Shown here piece by piece: positions 43,418-51,917 of a DNA stretch of 64,000 nt. A program made the position numbers and the translations under genes. Origin of the DNA: Mogibacterium sp. (GTDB taxonomy: Bacteria; Bacillota; Clostridia; Peptostreptococcales; Anaerovoracaceae); the NCBI GenBank assembly GCA_017515425.1, contig JAFWFU010000041.1:1-64000 (forward strand), in the 5' to 3' direction. A model generated the notes under the pieces. The model worked only from the letters and a program-made list of their open reading frames with translations. It did not search any database and was not told where the DNA came from. Positions within the stretch are counted from its first letter, which is position 1; each line of letters starts with the position of its first letter.

Positions 43418-45349
43418 ATGGCAATAGCATTGTATTTCACAAGAGTTGTAATAATAGGACTCGCGATAGGAGTATGCTTTGTTCGGCTTCGCTTGTTTAA
43501 GAAAATGTCGCTCAATCAGACGCTTTTAATAGGGATAGCTTCAACGCCCATGCTCGTCAGCCTCTTCGACTATCTGCTCGGATTTATTCTTGTAGGCGCG
43601 TGGAGCCTGCTCTTCTATCTGCTGCCGATAGTCTTTTCCATAATTATAGTCGCTGCAAATAAGAATTATAAGCTGCTGGCTAAAGCCTGCAGCGAAGCGA
43701 AAAAATATATCAATGAATACGGCGAGGGGAAGGAATCGGGACGTATAGGCAGCAGGGTGAGGGACGTCGCCTATCTTGCGGCATTGCTGATCTTCATAGG
43801 GACTTACGGCGTGCAGAGCGTATTCCTGATAGAAAGACCCGTGTTGGACCCTGACAGGGCGCATTATGAGCTGGAAGCGAGATATTTCCTCGAGGACAAG
43901 GACTCGCTTGCGGTAGACAATTACAGAGATGAAAAATACGGTTCATCACTAGAGGATGACCATGGAGATCTATGGGTCATATGCCTGGCGGATGCCTATA
44001 TCGCAACGGATGTTGCGGGCAGCGAGGAGACTCTGATATGTGTAAACAGCAGCCTTCTATGGACGTATTTCTGCTTTTTGCTACTCCTGTTTCTGACAGC
44101 GTCATTTACCTCTAAGACCTATCGGGCAGGGATTGCGGCAATACTGCTGTTCAATATATATCACAGCACCATGGATATAATTTTCGGCACGCGTGACGCA
44201 TTCAGATTTGTGGGACTCTTGCTGCTGCTGCTCTACGCTATAAATCAATATGAAGACATCAGCAGCGGAAGGGCGAAATGGTATGAATATGCTTTTATGG
44301 CTCTGTTCTGCTATCTCTCCATGGAAGGGCATGAGGGCAATGTATATTTAATGCTCGGAATGTTCCTGGTATTCGCGCTAATCCTTCTATTTATGAGGAC
44401 GAAGTTCAAGGATTTGGTGATTTGCGGATTTTCGGTTTTGGCAGGGACTCTGCTCGGTATCAAGGAGACGATAACCCTATTCCTTACGACGGGAAATCTT
44501 CAAAGCAGTACGCTTCTGCCGTTTCACGATACGCCTGTAATCGATCAGATTGCAGAGCTCAACGCGGGCAGAGCGGATATAGAGGCGATATGGGCTTCAT
44601 ACTCAATCCCCGTAAGGCTGATGATGTTATTGGGCGTGATAGGCTTGGTGTCAATGCTCGTCTATTCGATTTGGAAGAGAAAGAGAACCACGCTCATCAT
44701 AACTCTTCTGATATGCGGGCTGCTGCTCCCGATGACGGGCGCAATGGATTGGATTGGCTATGACGTATCGCTTTGGTTCTTCGAGCAAATGCGATATAGA
44801 ATGACCTTTCTAATGCTTTTGGCAATCAGCGGAGCATGGGTTTTGACGAGAAGTATTAAGTCGAGACATATACTAGCGATTTTTGCAAGGATTCCATTCG
44901 CAGCCGCCTTTATAGCTGTAATGTTCTTCTTCCTACAAGTCGAACAGCTGAGAATGGTGGACTATGGCGAGCTGTATTTGGATTACTGCATTAAAAGGGG
45001 AGCATATTATGAAGATATAGCGGATAGAGCGGCGAGGGCGACGCATGGAAGCGTATTTACACAGGACCAGGCTTTGCTTTTCTATCTTCACGGAAACCCC
45101 AAGCTGTTGTATCATATAAATGCCGAAGATTTGATACAGGCAAAGACGGAAGAAGAGATAAAAGCGGCGATTGAAAAGCTGAATATAGGGGCTATAGTAT
45201 TGCCACCTAACGGGCTTTCATACCATGACTACGCGCTCCTCCCTTTTTGGGAATATATAATCAGTGATGAAAGCTTCGGGCAGATTGATATGAAGTGGAT
45301 AGACAGAGAGGTAATAATTTTCTACCAGGAGGGAACGAGAGAGGTATGA
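43418..45349 (+). CDS. Large multi-membrane protein, GT-C glycosyltransferase-like
   Basis: 643 residues with roughly twelve membrane helices and a C-terminal soluble part (about 510-643). After the first helices an acidic outer loop carries ERPVLDPDRAHYELEARYFLED, the kind of acidic motif GT-C enzymes use outside the membrane. I do not recognise a named family. GT-C enzymes take sugars from polyprenyl phosphate, and the preceding genes look like a polyprenyl-phosphate sugar synthase and a flippase, so attachment of a side-chain sugar outside the cell is a reasonable hypothesis. RBS AGGGAG; its stop overlaps the next start. Confidence 0.6.
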   Translation: MAIALYFTRVVIIGLAIGVCFVRLRLFKKMSLNQTLLIGIASTPMLVSLFDYLLGFILVGAWSLLFYLLPIVFSIIIVAANKNYKLLAKACSEAKKYINEYGEGKESGRIGSRVRDVAYLAALLIFIGTYGVQSVFLIERPVLDPDRAHYELEARYFLEDKDSLAVDNYRDEKYGSSLEDDHGDLWVICLADAYIATDVAGSEETLICVNSSLLWTYFCFLLLLFLTASFTSKTYRAGIAAILLFNIYHSTMDIIFGTRDAFRFVGLLLLLLYAINQYEDISSGRAKWYEYAFMALFCYLSMEGHEGNVYLMLGMFLVFALILLFMRTKFKDLVICGFSVLAGTLLGIKETITLFLTTGNLQSSTLLPFHDTPVIDQIAELNAGRADIEAIWASYSIPVRLMMLLGVIGLVSMLVYSIWKRKRTTLIITLLICGLLLPMTGAMDWIGYDVSLWFFEQMRYRMTFLMLLAISGAWVLTRSIKSRHILAIFARIPFAAAFIAVMFFFLQVEQLRMVDYGELYLDYCIKRGAYYEDIADRAARATHGSVFTQDQALLFYLHGNPKLLYHINAEDLIQAKTEEEIKAAIEKLNIGAIVLPPNGLSYHDYALLPFWEYIISDESFGQIDMKWIDREVIIFYQEGTREV

Positions 45350-46392
45350 GTAAATTCAACGGAGCAACCTTGATGATAACGGGCGGTACGGGCAGCTTTG
45401 GTAATACCGTTCTTAAACATTTTTTGACGTCGGATATAGGGCAGATTAGGATATTCTCCCGCGACGAGAAAAAACAGGACGATATGCGCCATGAACTGCA
45501 AGCGCGCTTCCCAGAACATGCGAAGAAGGTCAAATTCTTCGTAGGGGACGTTCGAGACCCGCGATCGGTAGAGGACGCCATGCCGGGCGTCGACTATATC
45601 TTCCATGCCGCGGCATTAAAACAGGTTCCTTCCTGTGAATTCTTCCCAATGCAGGCTGTAAAGACCAATATCGAGGGAACGGATAATGTCCTCCATGCGG
45701 CTATTGACGCGGGGGTGAAGAGGGTCGTCTGCCTCAGCACGGATAAGGCGGCTTATCCGATAAACGCCATGGGAATAAGCAAGGCTATGATGGAACATGT
45801 CATAACGGCGAATGCCAGAGTTGCCGCGGACAGGGGCGGCACCGTGATAAGCTGCACGAGGTACGGCAATGTAATGTGCAGCAGGGGCTCTGTGATACCT
45901 CTTTTCATAGATCAGATTAAGGAAGGAAATCCTATCACGATAACAAATCCGGCTATGACGAGATTTCTGATGAATTTAGACGAGGCTGTGGAGCTCGTCA
46001 GATTCGCGTTTGAGAATGCCAATCCGGGAGATCTTTTCATTCAGAAGGCTGACGCTTCGACTATAGGCGATCTTGCGAAAGGCGTGCAGCAGCTCTTCGG
46101 CGATACGGGCACGAATATCATAGGTACGAGGCATGGAGAAAAGCTCTACGAAACCTTGATGACGAGAGAGGAGAGGCTCAGAGCCGAGGATATGGGCGAC
46201 TATTTCAGAGTCGCCGCCGATAACAGAGACCTCAACTACGACAAATATTTTGTAGAGGGAAGGGTGGAGACAGAGGCTGACGAAGCCTATACGTCGCATA
46301 ATACGAAGCTACTAGATGTAGAGGGCGTCGTGGAGAAGATACTTACAACGGACTATGTTCAAGAGGAATTGAAAGGGATCAGACATTTCTAA
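45346..46392 (+). CDS. UDP-GlcNAc 4,6-dehydratase/5-epimerase, WbjB/CapE/FnlA-like
   Basis: First enzyme of UDP-L-FucNAc synthesis. The ATG at 45346 overlaps the previous stop and gives 348 residues. A longer frame from 45295 lies inside the neighbour. SDR features: ATLMITGGTGSFGNTVLKHFL, RDEKKQDDMRHEL, HAAALKQVPSCEFFP, and the catalytic STDKAAYPINAMGISKAMME. There are no membrane segments, unlike the PglF-type enzyme at 20471. The next two genes complete the pathway. Confidence 0.92.
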   Translation: MSKFNGATLMITGGTGSFGNTVLKHFLTSDIGQIRIFSRDEKKQDDMRHELQARFPEHAKKVKFFVGDVRDPRSVEDAMPGVDYIFHAAALKQVPSCEFFPMQAVKTNIEGTDNVLHAAIDAGVKRVVCLSTDKAAYPINAMGISKAMMEHVITANARVAADRGGTVISCTRYGNVMCSRGSVIPLFIDQIKEGNPITITNPAMTRFLMNLDEAVELVRFAFENANPGDLFIQKADASTIGDLAKGVQQLFGDTGTNIIGTRHGEKLYETLMTREERLRAEDMGDYFRVAADNRDLNYDKYFVEGRVETEADEAYTSHNTKLLDVEGVVEKILTTDYVQEELKGIRHF

Positions 46393-47580
46393 ATGGGTGA
46401 GACTATGGCTAATTGGAAGGATAATGGGAAGCTGAAACTGCTGATAATCGTCGGCACGAGACCGGAGATTATCAGGCTTGCGGCTGTAATCAAGAAATGC
46501 CGCAGGTATTTTGATACCATTCTCGCGCATACGGGACAGAACTACGACTATACGCTCAACGGCATATTCTTCGAGGATTTAGAACTCGACGCCCCCGATA
46601 TATATATGGAAGCGGTGGGGAGCGACCTCGGGGAAACCATGGGAAATATTATCGCCAAGAGCTATCAGCTCATGGTGGAGATCAAGCCCGACGCCGTCCT
46701 CATGCTCGGCGACACGAATAGCTGCCTCAGCGTTATAGGTGCGAAGAGGCTGCATATCCCAATCTTTCATATGGAAGCGGGAAATCGCTGCAAGGACGAA
46801 TGCCTTCCGGAAGAGACCAATCGCAGGATAGTCGACATCATCAGTGATGTCAATCTGGCATATAGCGAGCATGCACGCAGATACCTCGCGGACTGCGGCT
46901 TGCCAAAGGAGAGGACATATGTCACGGGTTCGCCCATGGCGGAGGTGCTCCGAGCGAACTTAGATAAGATAGAGGGGTCGGATATTCACGAGAGACTCGG
47001 ACTCGAGAAGGGCAAATATATACTCCTCTCGGCTCATAGAGAAGAGAATATCGACACCGAGAAGAACTTCCTCTCGCTCTTCAATGCCATAAACAAAATG
47101 GCGGATAAATACGATATGCCGATACTCTATAGCTGTCACCCGCGCTCGAGAAATCGGCTTGAACAGATGAGCAGGGACGGGAGATTTAAGCTCGACGATA
47201 GAGTCATACAGCATGAACCCTTGGGATTTCACGACTACAACTGCCTGCAAATGAACGCCTATGCGGTGGTGAGCGACAGCGGGACTCTGCCTGAGGAGTC
47301 GAGCTTTTTCACATCTATTGGAAAGCCATTCCCCGCGGTCTGCATAAGGACGTCCACCGAAAGACCGGAGGCTCTCGACAAGGGCTGCTTCATACTTTCG
47401 GGAATTGATGAGAGGGGGCTGCTCCAGGCGGTTGACACGGCGGTCGAAATGGTGAAGAACGGCGACAACGGCGTGCCCGTGCCCGACTATATCGACGAGA
47501 ATGTATCAGACAAGGTGGTCAAGATAATTCAGTCCTACGTCGGCGTGGTGAATAAAATGGTATGGCGCAAGGAGCTTTGA
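46393..47580 (+). CDS. Non-hydrolysing UDP-N-acetyl-sugar 2-epimerase, WbjD/CapG/FnlC-like
   Basis: A 395-residue GT-B-fold epimerase: IIVGTRPEIIRLAAVIKKC, HTGQNYDY, VLMLGDTNSCLSVIGAKRLHIPIFHMEAGNRC, SAHREENIDTEKNF and SDSGTLPEESSFF. It lies between the dehydratase and the reductase of the UDP-L-FucNAc route, so 2-epimerisation to UDP-L-FucNAc is its likely step. It is the only 2-epimerase in the window, so any mannuronic form of the diamino uronate would need this enzyme or one elsewhere. ATG 46405 behind GGTGAG is an alternative start. Confidence 0.9.
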   Translation: MGETMANWKDNGKLKLLIIVGTRPEIIRLAAVIKKCRRYFDTILAHTGQNYDYTLNGIFFEDLELDAPDIYMEAVGSDLGETMGNIIAKSYQLMVEIKPDAVLMLGDTNSCLSVIGAKRLHIPIFHMEAGNRCKDECLPEETNRRIVDIISDVNLAYSEHARRYLADCGLPKERTYVTGSPMAEVLRANLDKIEGSDIHERLGLEKGKYILLSAHREENIDTEKNFLSLFNAINKMADKYDMPILYSCHPRSRNRLEQMSRDGRFKLDDRVIQHEPLGFHDYNCLQMNAYAVVSDSGTLPEESSFFTSIGKPFPAVCIRTSTERPEALDKGCFILSGIDERGLLQAVDTAVEMVKNGDNGVPVPDYIDENVSDKVVKIIQSYVGVVNKMVWRKEL

Positions 47581-47582
47581 GA

Positions 47583-48839
47583 ATGAATATACTTATAACC
47601 GGTGCGAAGGGCTTCGTGGGGAGAAACCTCGTCGAAAATCTAAAGACCCTCAGAGACGGAAGGAACAAAACGAGACCTTCCCTGCAAATTGGAGAGATAT
47701 TTGAATACGATCTCGGCTCTTCGCCTGAGGAGCTCGATATATACTGCCGCGAGGCGGACTTCGTCTTTAACCTCGCGGGAGTGAACAGACCCAAGGATCC
47801 CGAGGAGTTCAAGGCGGGGAATTTCGGCTTCGCCTCGACCCTGCTCGATATGCTGAAAAAGCATGGCAACAAATGCCCCGTCATGCTCTCATCATCAGTG
47901 CAGGCGACCCTCGCGGGACGGTTTGGAACATCAGAATACGGGCTCTCCAAGAAGGCGGGCGAGGATCTCTTCTTCAAATATGCGAAGGAGAGCGGAGCGA
48001 AGGTGCTGGTATACAGATTTCCAAATCTCGCGGGTAAATGGTGCAGACCTAATTATAATTCCGCGGTTGCGACATTCTGTAATAATATCGCGAACGATCT
48101 GCCGATAACGGTAAACGACCCGAGCGTCGAGCTCGAACTGCTCTTCATAGATGATTTGATAGAAGAGATGTACGACGCTCTTGAGGGAAAGGAACACCAC
48201 TGCGAATACCCCGCCGCAGGCGAAATAATAGACGGCAGGGAATACGACGGACTGACGCCCCTTTGGACAGATGAGGGAAGATACTGCGGCGCGCTGAATA
48301 CCCATAAGGCGACGCTGGGATATATAGTGGAATGCCTCGAGAGGTTTCACGATCAGCCAACAAGCCTTGTAATGCCGACTATACCGAAGGGCTCGTTTGA
48401 GAAGAAGCTCTATTCAATGTATCTGAGCTATCTGCCTGAGGAGAAGGTGGCGTTTGACCTCAAGATGAATGAGGACGAGAGGGGCTCTTTCACGGAGCTT
48501 CTAAGAACGGCGGACTGCGGGCAGTTCTCGGTGAATATCTCCAAGCCGGGGATTACGAAGGGTCAGCATTGGCATAATAGCAAATGGGAGTTCTTCATAG
48601 TCGTAAGCGGACATGGGCTCATTCAGGAGCGCAAAATCGGGATAAATCCCGAGACCGAGCAGCCATACGAGCCAATCGAATTTGAAGTCAGCGGGGATAA
48701 GGTTCAAGCTGTGCATATGCTGCCCGGCTATACGCATAATATCATCAACCTCAGCGAGACTGAAAACCTCGTGACGCTGATGTGGGCGAACGAGACCTTC
48801 GACGCAAAGAGACCCGATACATTTTATGAAGAAGTCTGA
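47583..48839 (+). CDS. Bifunctional UDP-sugar epimerase/reductase with cupin, WbjC/CapF/FnlB-like
   Basis: A 418-residue protein from ATG 47583 (RBS AAGGAG; the longer frame from 47562 overlaps the neighbour). The N-terminal SDR domain has MNILITGAKGFVGRNLVENL, VFNLAGVNRPKDP, SEYGLSKKAGEDLF. The C-terminal cupin (about 290-418) has TKGQHWHNSKWEFFIVVSGHGLIQ with metal-binding His residues. CapF epimerises C3 in the cupin and reduces C4 in the SDR domain. This completes UDP-L-FucNAc synthesis. Confidence 0.92.
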   Translation: MNILITGAKGFVGRNLVENLKTLRDGRNKTRPSLQIGEIFEYDLGSSPEELDIYCREADFVFNLAGVNRPKDPEEFKAGNFGFASTLLDMLKKHGNKCPVMLSSSVQATLAGRFGTSEYGLSKKAGEDLFFKYAKESGAKVLVYRFPNLAGKWCRPNYNSAVATFCNNIANDLPITVNDPSVELELLFIDDLIEEMYDALEGKEHHCEYPAAGEIIDGREYDGLTPLWTDEGRYCGALNTHKATLGYIVECLERFHDQPTSLVMPTIPKGSFEKKLYSMYLSYLPEEKVAFDLKMNEDERGSFTELLRTADCGQFSVNISKPGITKGQHWHNSKWEFFIVVSGHGLIQERKIGINPETEQPYEPIEFEVSGDKVQAVHMLPGYTHNIINLSETENLVTLMWANETFDAKRPDTFYEEV

Positions 48840-48870
48840 TTTAAGAAAACACATAATAAACATATTGCTG

Positions 48871-48879
48871 TGGTAGAAT
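48871..48879 (+). promoter_or_regulatory. Possible extended -10 promoter before the chain-length regulator gene
   Basis: TGGTAGAAT is a near-consensus extended -10 element (TGN plus TAGAAT) 41 bases before the next ATG, in the only noncoding gap of this stretch. No good -35 box is visible, which extended -10 promoters can tolerate. Confidence 0.4.
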
Positions 48880-48919
48880 GCACAGACGCATTATTTGAGC
48901 ATAAGAGGATTTTTAAACC

Positions 48920-50428
48920 ATGAATAATAGGAATTATCAGCAGCAAATAATTGAAATAGATTTGAGGGAAGTCTTTTGGAGGCTTCTGTCACAGTGGAAG
49001 GCTCTCCTTCTCGTGGCTGTTCTGATGGCTGCCTTGGTCTGCGCAGCCAAATACTCCTCAGATACGAAGGCATATAATGCCATCATTGACGCACAGACAG
49101 AGGAGACTAAGATAGAAGAGCTCTCCGCAGAGGAGAGAATAGAGAATATGCTGAGCGATTTTTCCGTCAGCGAGCGCGAGACGGTGGAATATGTTGTGCA
49201 TGAAAAAGAATGGCTCGCGAAGCAGAGGGAATATGCGAATAAATCCGTCCTAATGCATACGGACCCGACAAATCAGAGGGTGCTCAAGCAGATATATGAT
49301 TTGGATATGGAAAACAGCGACGACTATCCCGTGCTGATTCGCAGCTTCTACGCCTTTGCGAGAGGGGACGAATGCGCGGGGCGCATTAAGGAATATATCG
49401 AACCCGGCGCGGAGAACAAATATATCAGCGAACTTTTCTATAGCTATGACAGCAAGAAAGAAATCGAACCAGAGCTGAAAGGGAAGGGCGCGGCATTGGA
49501 GCTCAATTTGGTGCTCCCAGAGGACGCCGACGCCGATGCAGTATCCGCTGCGCTTAGCGCCGCCGTCACCGAATACGGCAGAAGTATGGCTTCCCACTAT
49601 CCGCATTCCATAGCCCTTGCGGAGCAGAAGGTCGTATACGTCTATCATACGGATAATACCTATAAATATACGAAAACCTTTAACGATATAAACTATTTCG
49701 AAACCGCCATAAAGACTGCCGAGGGTACATTATCAGCCAAGCAGCAGGAAGCAGTTGACACGATACTGAGTATCAAGGCAGAGCAGGAGAGCGGCAATAT
49801 CGGTGAAGGTGCCGCCGCCGAGGGCAGTGCAGATGATGTTGAAGAGGCAGAGGCAGCCTTGCCCGCTGCGCCAGTGCTCAGCAAAAAGCACTCCCTGCTC
49901 GGATTTATGCTCGGACTGTTCATATATGCTGCCGCCTATGTTCTCATGCTGATAATAAAAGGAAATGTCAGCTCGTCGGCGAATGCCGCGGCTCATACGG
50001 GGGCAAGGCTCCTCGGTGAAGTATATTATGAGGAAAGCCCTAAGGGGCTGATGAAGCTTTTTCGCAGCAGGCTGGTGGACAAATACCGCTATAGAGGAAA
50101 GACTGATGTAGAAATACAGATTGATAAGATAAGCGAGACCGTGGACGCGATTTGCGAACACAGCGGAGCGAAGGCTATAAGCCTGCTGAACGCATACGGG
50201 GATTGCGACATCATTGAAAAGCTCGCCGAGGCATTTTCTGCGAAGGGCATAGCTGTTGATATAGTTGATGTTGCTGGCGACTTCGACGAAAAGACCTTCC
50301 TCGAGGAAGGAAATGCGGTGCTGGCAGTTGGTGGAGATACGAAACTGTCCAAGCTGAGCCAGCTGATGTCGCTCTCTGCAGACTATGAGAGGAGCGTTCT
50401 CGGCAGCGTATATCTCGGCAGCTATTAG
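48920..50428 (+). CDS. Polysaccharide co-polymerase (Wzz/CpsC-like) with degenerate BY-kinase-like C-terminus
   Basis: A 502-residue protein: short cytoplasmic start, TM1 at about 28-45, an extracellular helical domain with an acidic Ala/Glu-rich stretch (about 290-320), TM2 at about 327-345, and a 150-residue cytoplasmic tail. The tail follows the pattern of bacterial tyrosine kinases (KAISLLNAYGDCDIIEKLAEAFSAKGIAVDIVDV, later VLAVGGDTKLSKLSQLM), but the Walker A loop GxxxGKS is replaced by AYGDCDI and there is no Tyr cluster. It should set chain length through a non-enzymatic tail. RBS AGAGGAT. Confidence 0.8.
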   Translation: MNNRNYQQQIIEIDLREVFWRLLSQWKALLLVAVLMAALVCAAKYSSDTKAYNAIIDAQTEETKIEELSAEERIENMLSDFSVSERETVEYVVHEKEWLAKQREYANKSVLMHTDPTNQRVLKQIYDLDMENSDDYPVLIRSFYAFARGDECAGRIKEYIEPGAENKYISELFYSYDSKKEIEPELKGKGAALELNLVLPEDADADAVSAALSAAVTEYGRSMASHYPHSIALAEQKVVYVYHTDNTYKYTKTFNDINYFETAIKTAEGTLSAKQQEAVDTILSIKAEQESGNIGEGAAAEGSADDVEEAEAALPAAPVLSKKHSLLGFMLGLFIYAAAYVLMLIIKGNVSSSANAAAHTGARLLGEVYYEESPKGLMKLFRSRLVDKYRYRGKTDVEIQIDKISETVDAICEHSGAKAISLLNAYGDCDIIEKLAEAFSAKGIAVDIVDVAGDFDEKTFLEEGNAVLAVGGDTKLSKLSQLMSLSADYERSVLGSVYLGSY

Positions 50429-50476
50429 AAGCCGCGTTTTAAGCAGTTCATATCTTGGCAGATATTAAGACGCCGA
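50411..50476. repeat. Imperfect direct repeat across the stop of the chain-length gene
   Basis: TATCTCGGCAGCTATTAGAA (from 50411, ending past the stop) is repeated 40 bases on as TATCTTGGCAGATATTAAGA (from 50451), with similar GCCG/CGCCG continuations. The second copy is noncoding. No terminator is formed. Confidence 0.5.
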
Positions 50477-50527
50477 GCGAATCAAAGACCGATAGGCAAG
50501 GACAATCAAAAGAGGGCAACCATAGCA

Positions 50528-51913
50528 TTGATTGAAATAGTTTTTAAGACTTATTGCAATTTAATAAATCTGATTAAGAGAGTCTCAGACGCAATGAGTG
50601 GCAGGCTGAAAAGCACGCTCTTTGATGTATCTGTTTTGGTGATGACATTCATCTGCACGATACATTATTTTAATGACAGGCTCGAAAGCCTGCTGCATAG
50701 CGGCACGAATATGGTATTCAGACTCAGCCCTATTATTTTTCTCATTATCCTCATCTGCTGCATTGAAGAGAAGGCGGACCATGAGAAGATTAAGATTAAC
50801 AAAATCTTTTGGGCGGGCTGGTTCCTCTGCTTCATCACCATTTTCGTGATGTCCTTCATCAATCCTGTTAAGAAGCTTTATTTCCTGTGGAGCTTGCTGA
50901 GCCTCACAATTCTACCCATGATAATGATAGTGCTCTCTCAGAGCAAATCATATTTCAAATGGTCTGTTAAGATTGCGAGAAATGTGGTTACTATTTCATA
51001 TATCTTTGTAGTGATGAATTTAGCGATTACCCCCTTTGTCGCAAATGACTTGGTGGGTGTTGAGACTATAGACTATAACTATTTGGGACTCTGCGTGAAT
51101 CCGAACGGAAACGGAATGATATGCACGACCTTTTTTACCGCCGCGCTATACCTTCTTCTGGTGGAAGATAGGGAAGGCTGGTGGAATTTGGTATCCATGG
51201 GATTTAGCGCAGCCATAGTCCTCATATCGGGCTGCCGCACGGCTCAGATAGTAATGCTGGCGGAGCTTATAATTGCAGCCTCGGTTTACAAGGTACACAG
51301 CAAAGAGCATAAGAGGAAATGGAAAGCCTCTCATATTGCAATAGCTTGCATATTGGTGGCTATGCTAAGCGCTGCCTTGGCTCAGGCTTTGATATACCTG
51401 GATAAAATGGACGTCAACGCCTATGCGCTGTCTGAACCCGAACTATCCGACTACGACGATACGATACTATGGGTCTATGAGAATGAAACGCGGATAAAGA
51501 TAAATGATTTGTCGAGCGGCAGACTCTTGATTTGGAAGGCGTATTCGAGAAACCTCAGTCTTTTTGGGAAGGGCAAGACGAATGCACCCCTTATGCCTGA
51601 GGTAACGGCGAGCCGGTGGGCGCATAATAATGCATTAGATATATGGTATATATCGGGGGTCTTTGCATTTCTTGGGTATATTATATGGCTGGCGGCGGTC
51701 ACAGCCTTCGCCTTTAAATGCCTGTCCACGAAAGGGCAATATAGAAAGGAATATCTGCTCACGATATTGGCGTTCGCCGCCTACTTCATACAGGCTATGC
51801 TGGAGATTACCCTATATCCTATGAGCGTGGGCTTTTTCTTCATGCTCAGCATGGCACTTGGAACGGCAGCCTTCAAGCCGCAAGATGAGCAGCAGATTTT
51901 GACAGGGGAATGA
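50528..51913 (+). CDS. O-antigen polymerase/ligase-like membrane protein
   Basis: A 461-residue protein with about ten to twelve membrane helices. The last outer loop carries SSGRLLIWKAYSRNLSLFGKG and HNNALDIWYISGVFAFLGYIIW, the arrangement of WaaL/Wzy_C proteins, and SGCRTAQIVML resembles the conserved SxSR element. It would polymerise or ligate lipid-linked glycan outside the membrane and is the second such protein in the window. The start is uncertain: TTG 50528 lacks a good RBS, and ATG 50594 would remove 22 residues. Confidence 0.78.
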   Translation: MIEIVFKTYCNLINLIKRVSDAMSGRLKSTLFDVSVLVMTFICTIHYFNDRLESLLHSGTNMVFRLSPIIFLIILICCIEEKADHEKIKINKIFWAGWFLCFITIFVMSFINPVKKLYFLWSLLSLTILPMIMIVLSQSKSYFKWSVKIARNVVTISYIFVVMNLAITPFVANDLVGVETIDYNYLGLCVNPNGNGMICTTFFTAALYLLLVEDREGWWNLVSMGFSAAIVLISGCRTAQIVMLAELIIAASVYKVHSKEHKRKWKASHIAIACILVAMLSAALAQALIYLDKMDVNAYALSEPELSDYDDTILWVYENETRIKINDLSSGRLLIWKAYSRNLSLFGKGKTNAPLMPEVTASRWAHNNALDIWYISGVFAFLGYIIWLAAVTAFAFKCLSTKGQYRKEYLLTILAFAAYFIQAMLEITLYPMSVGFFFMLSMALGTAAFKPQDEQQILTGE

Positions 51914-51917
51914 AACA

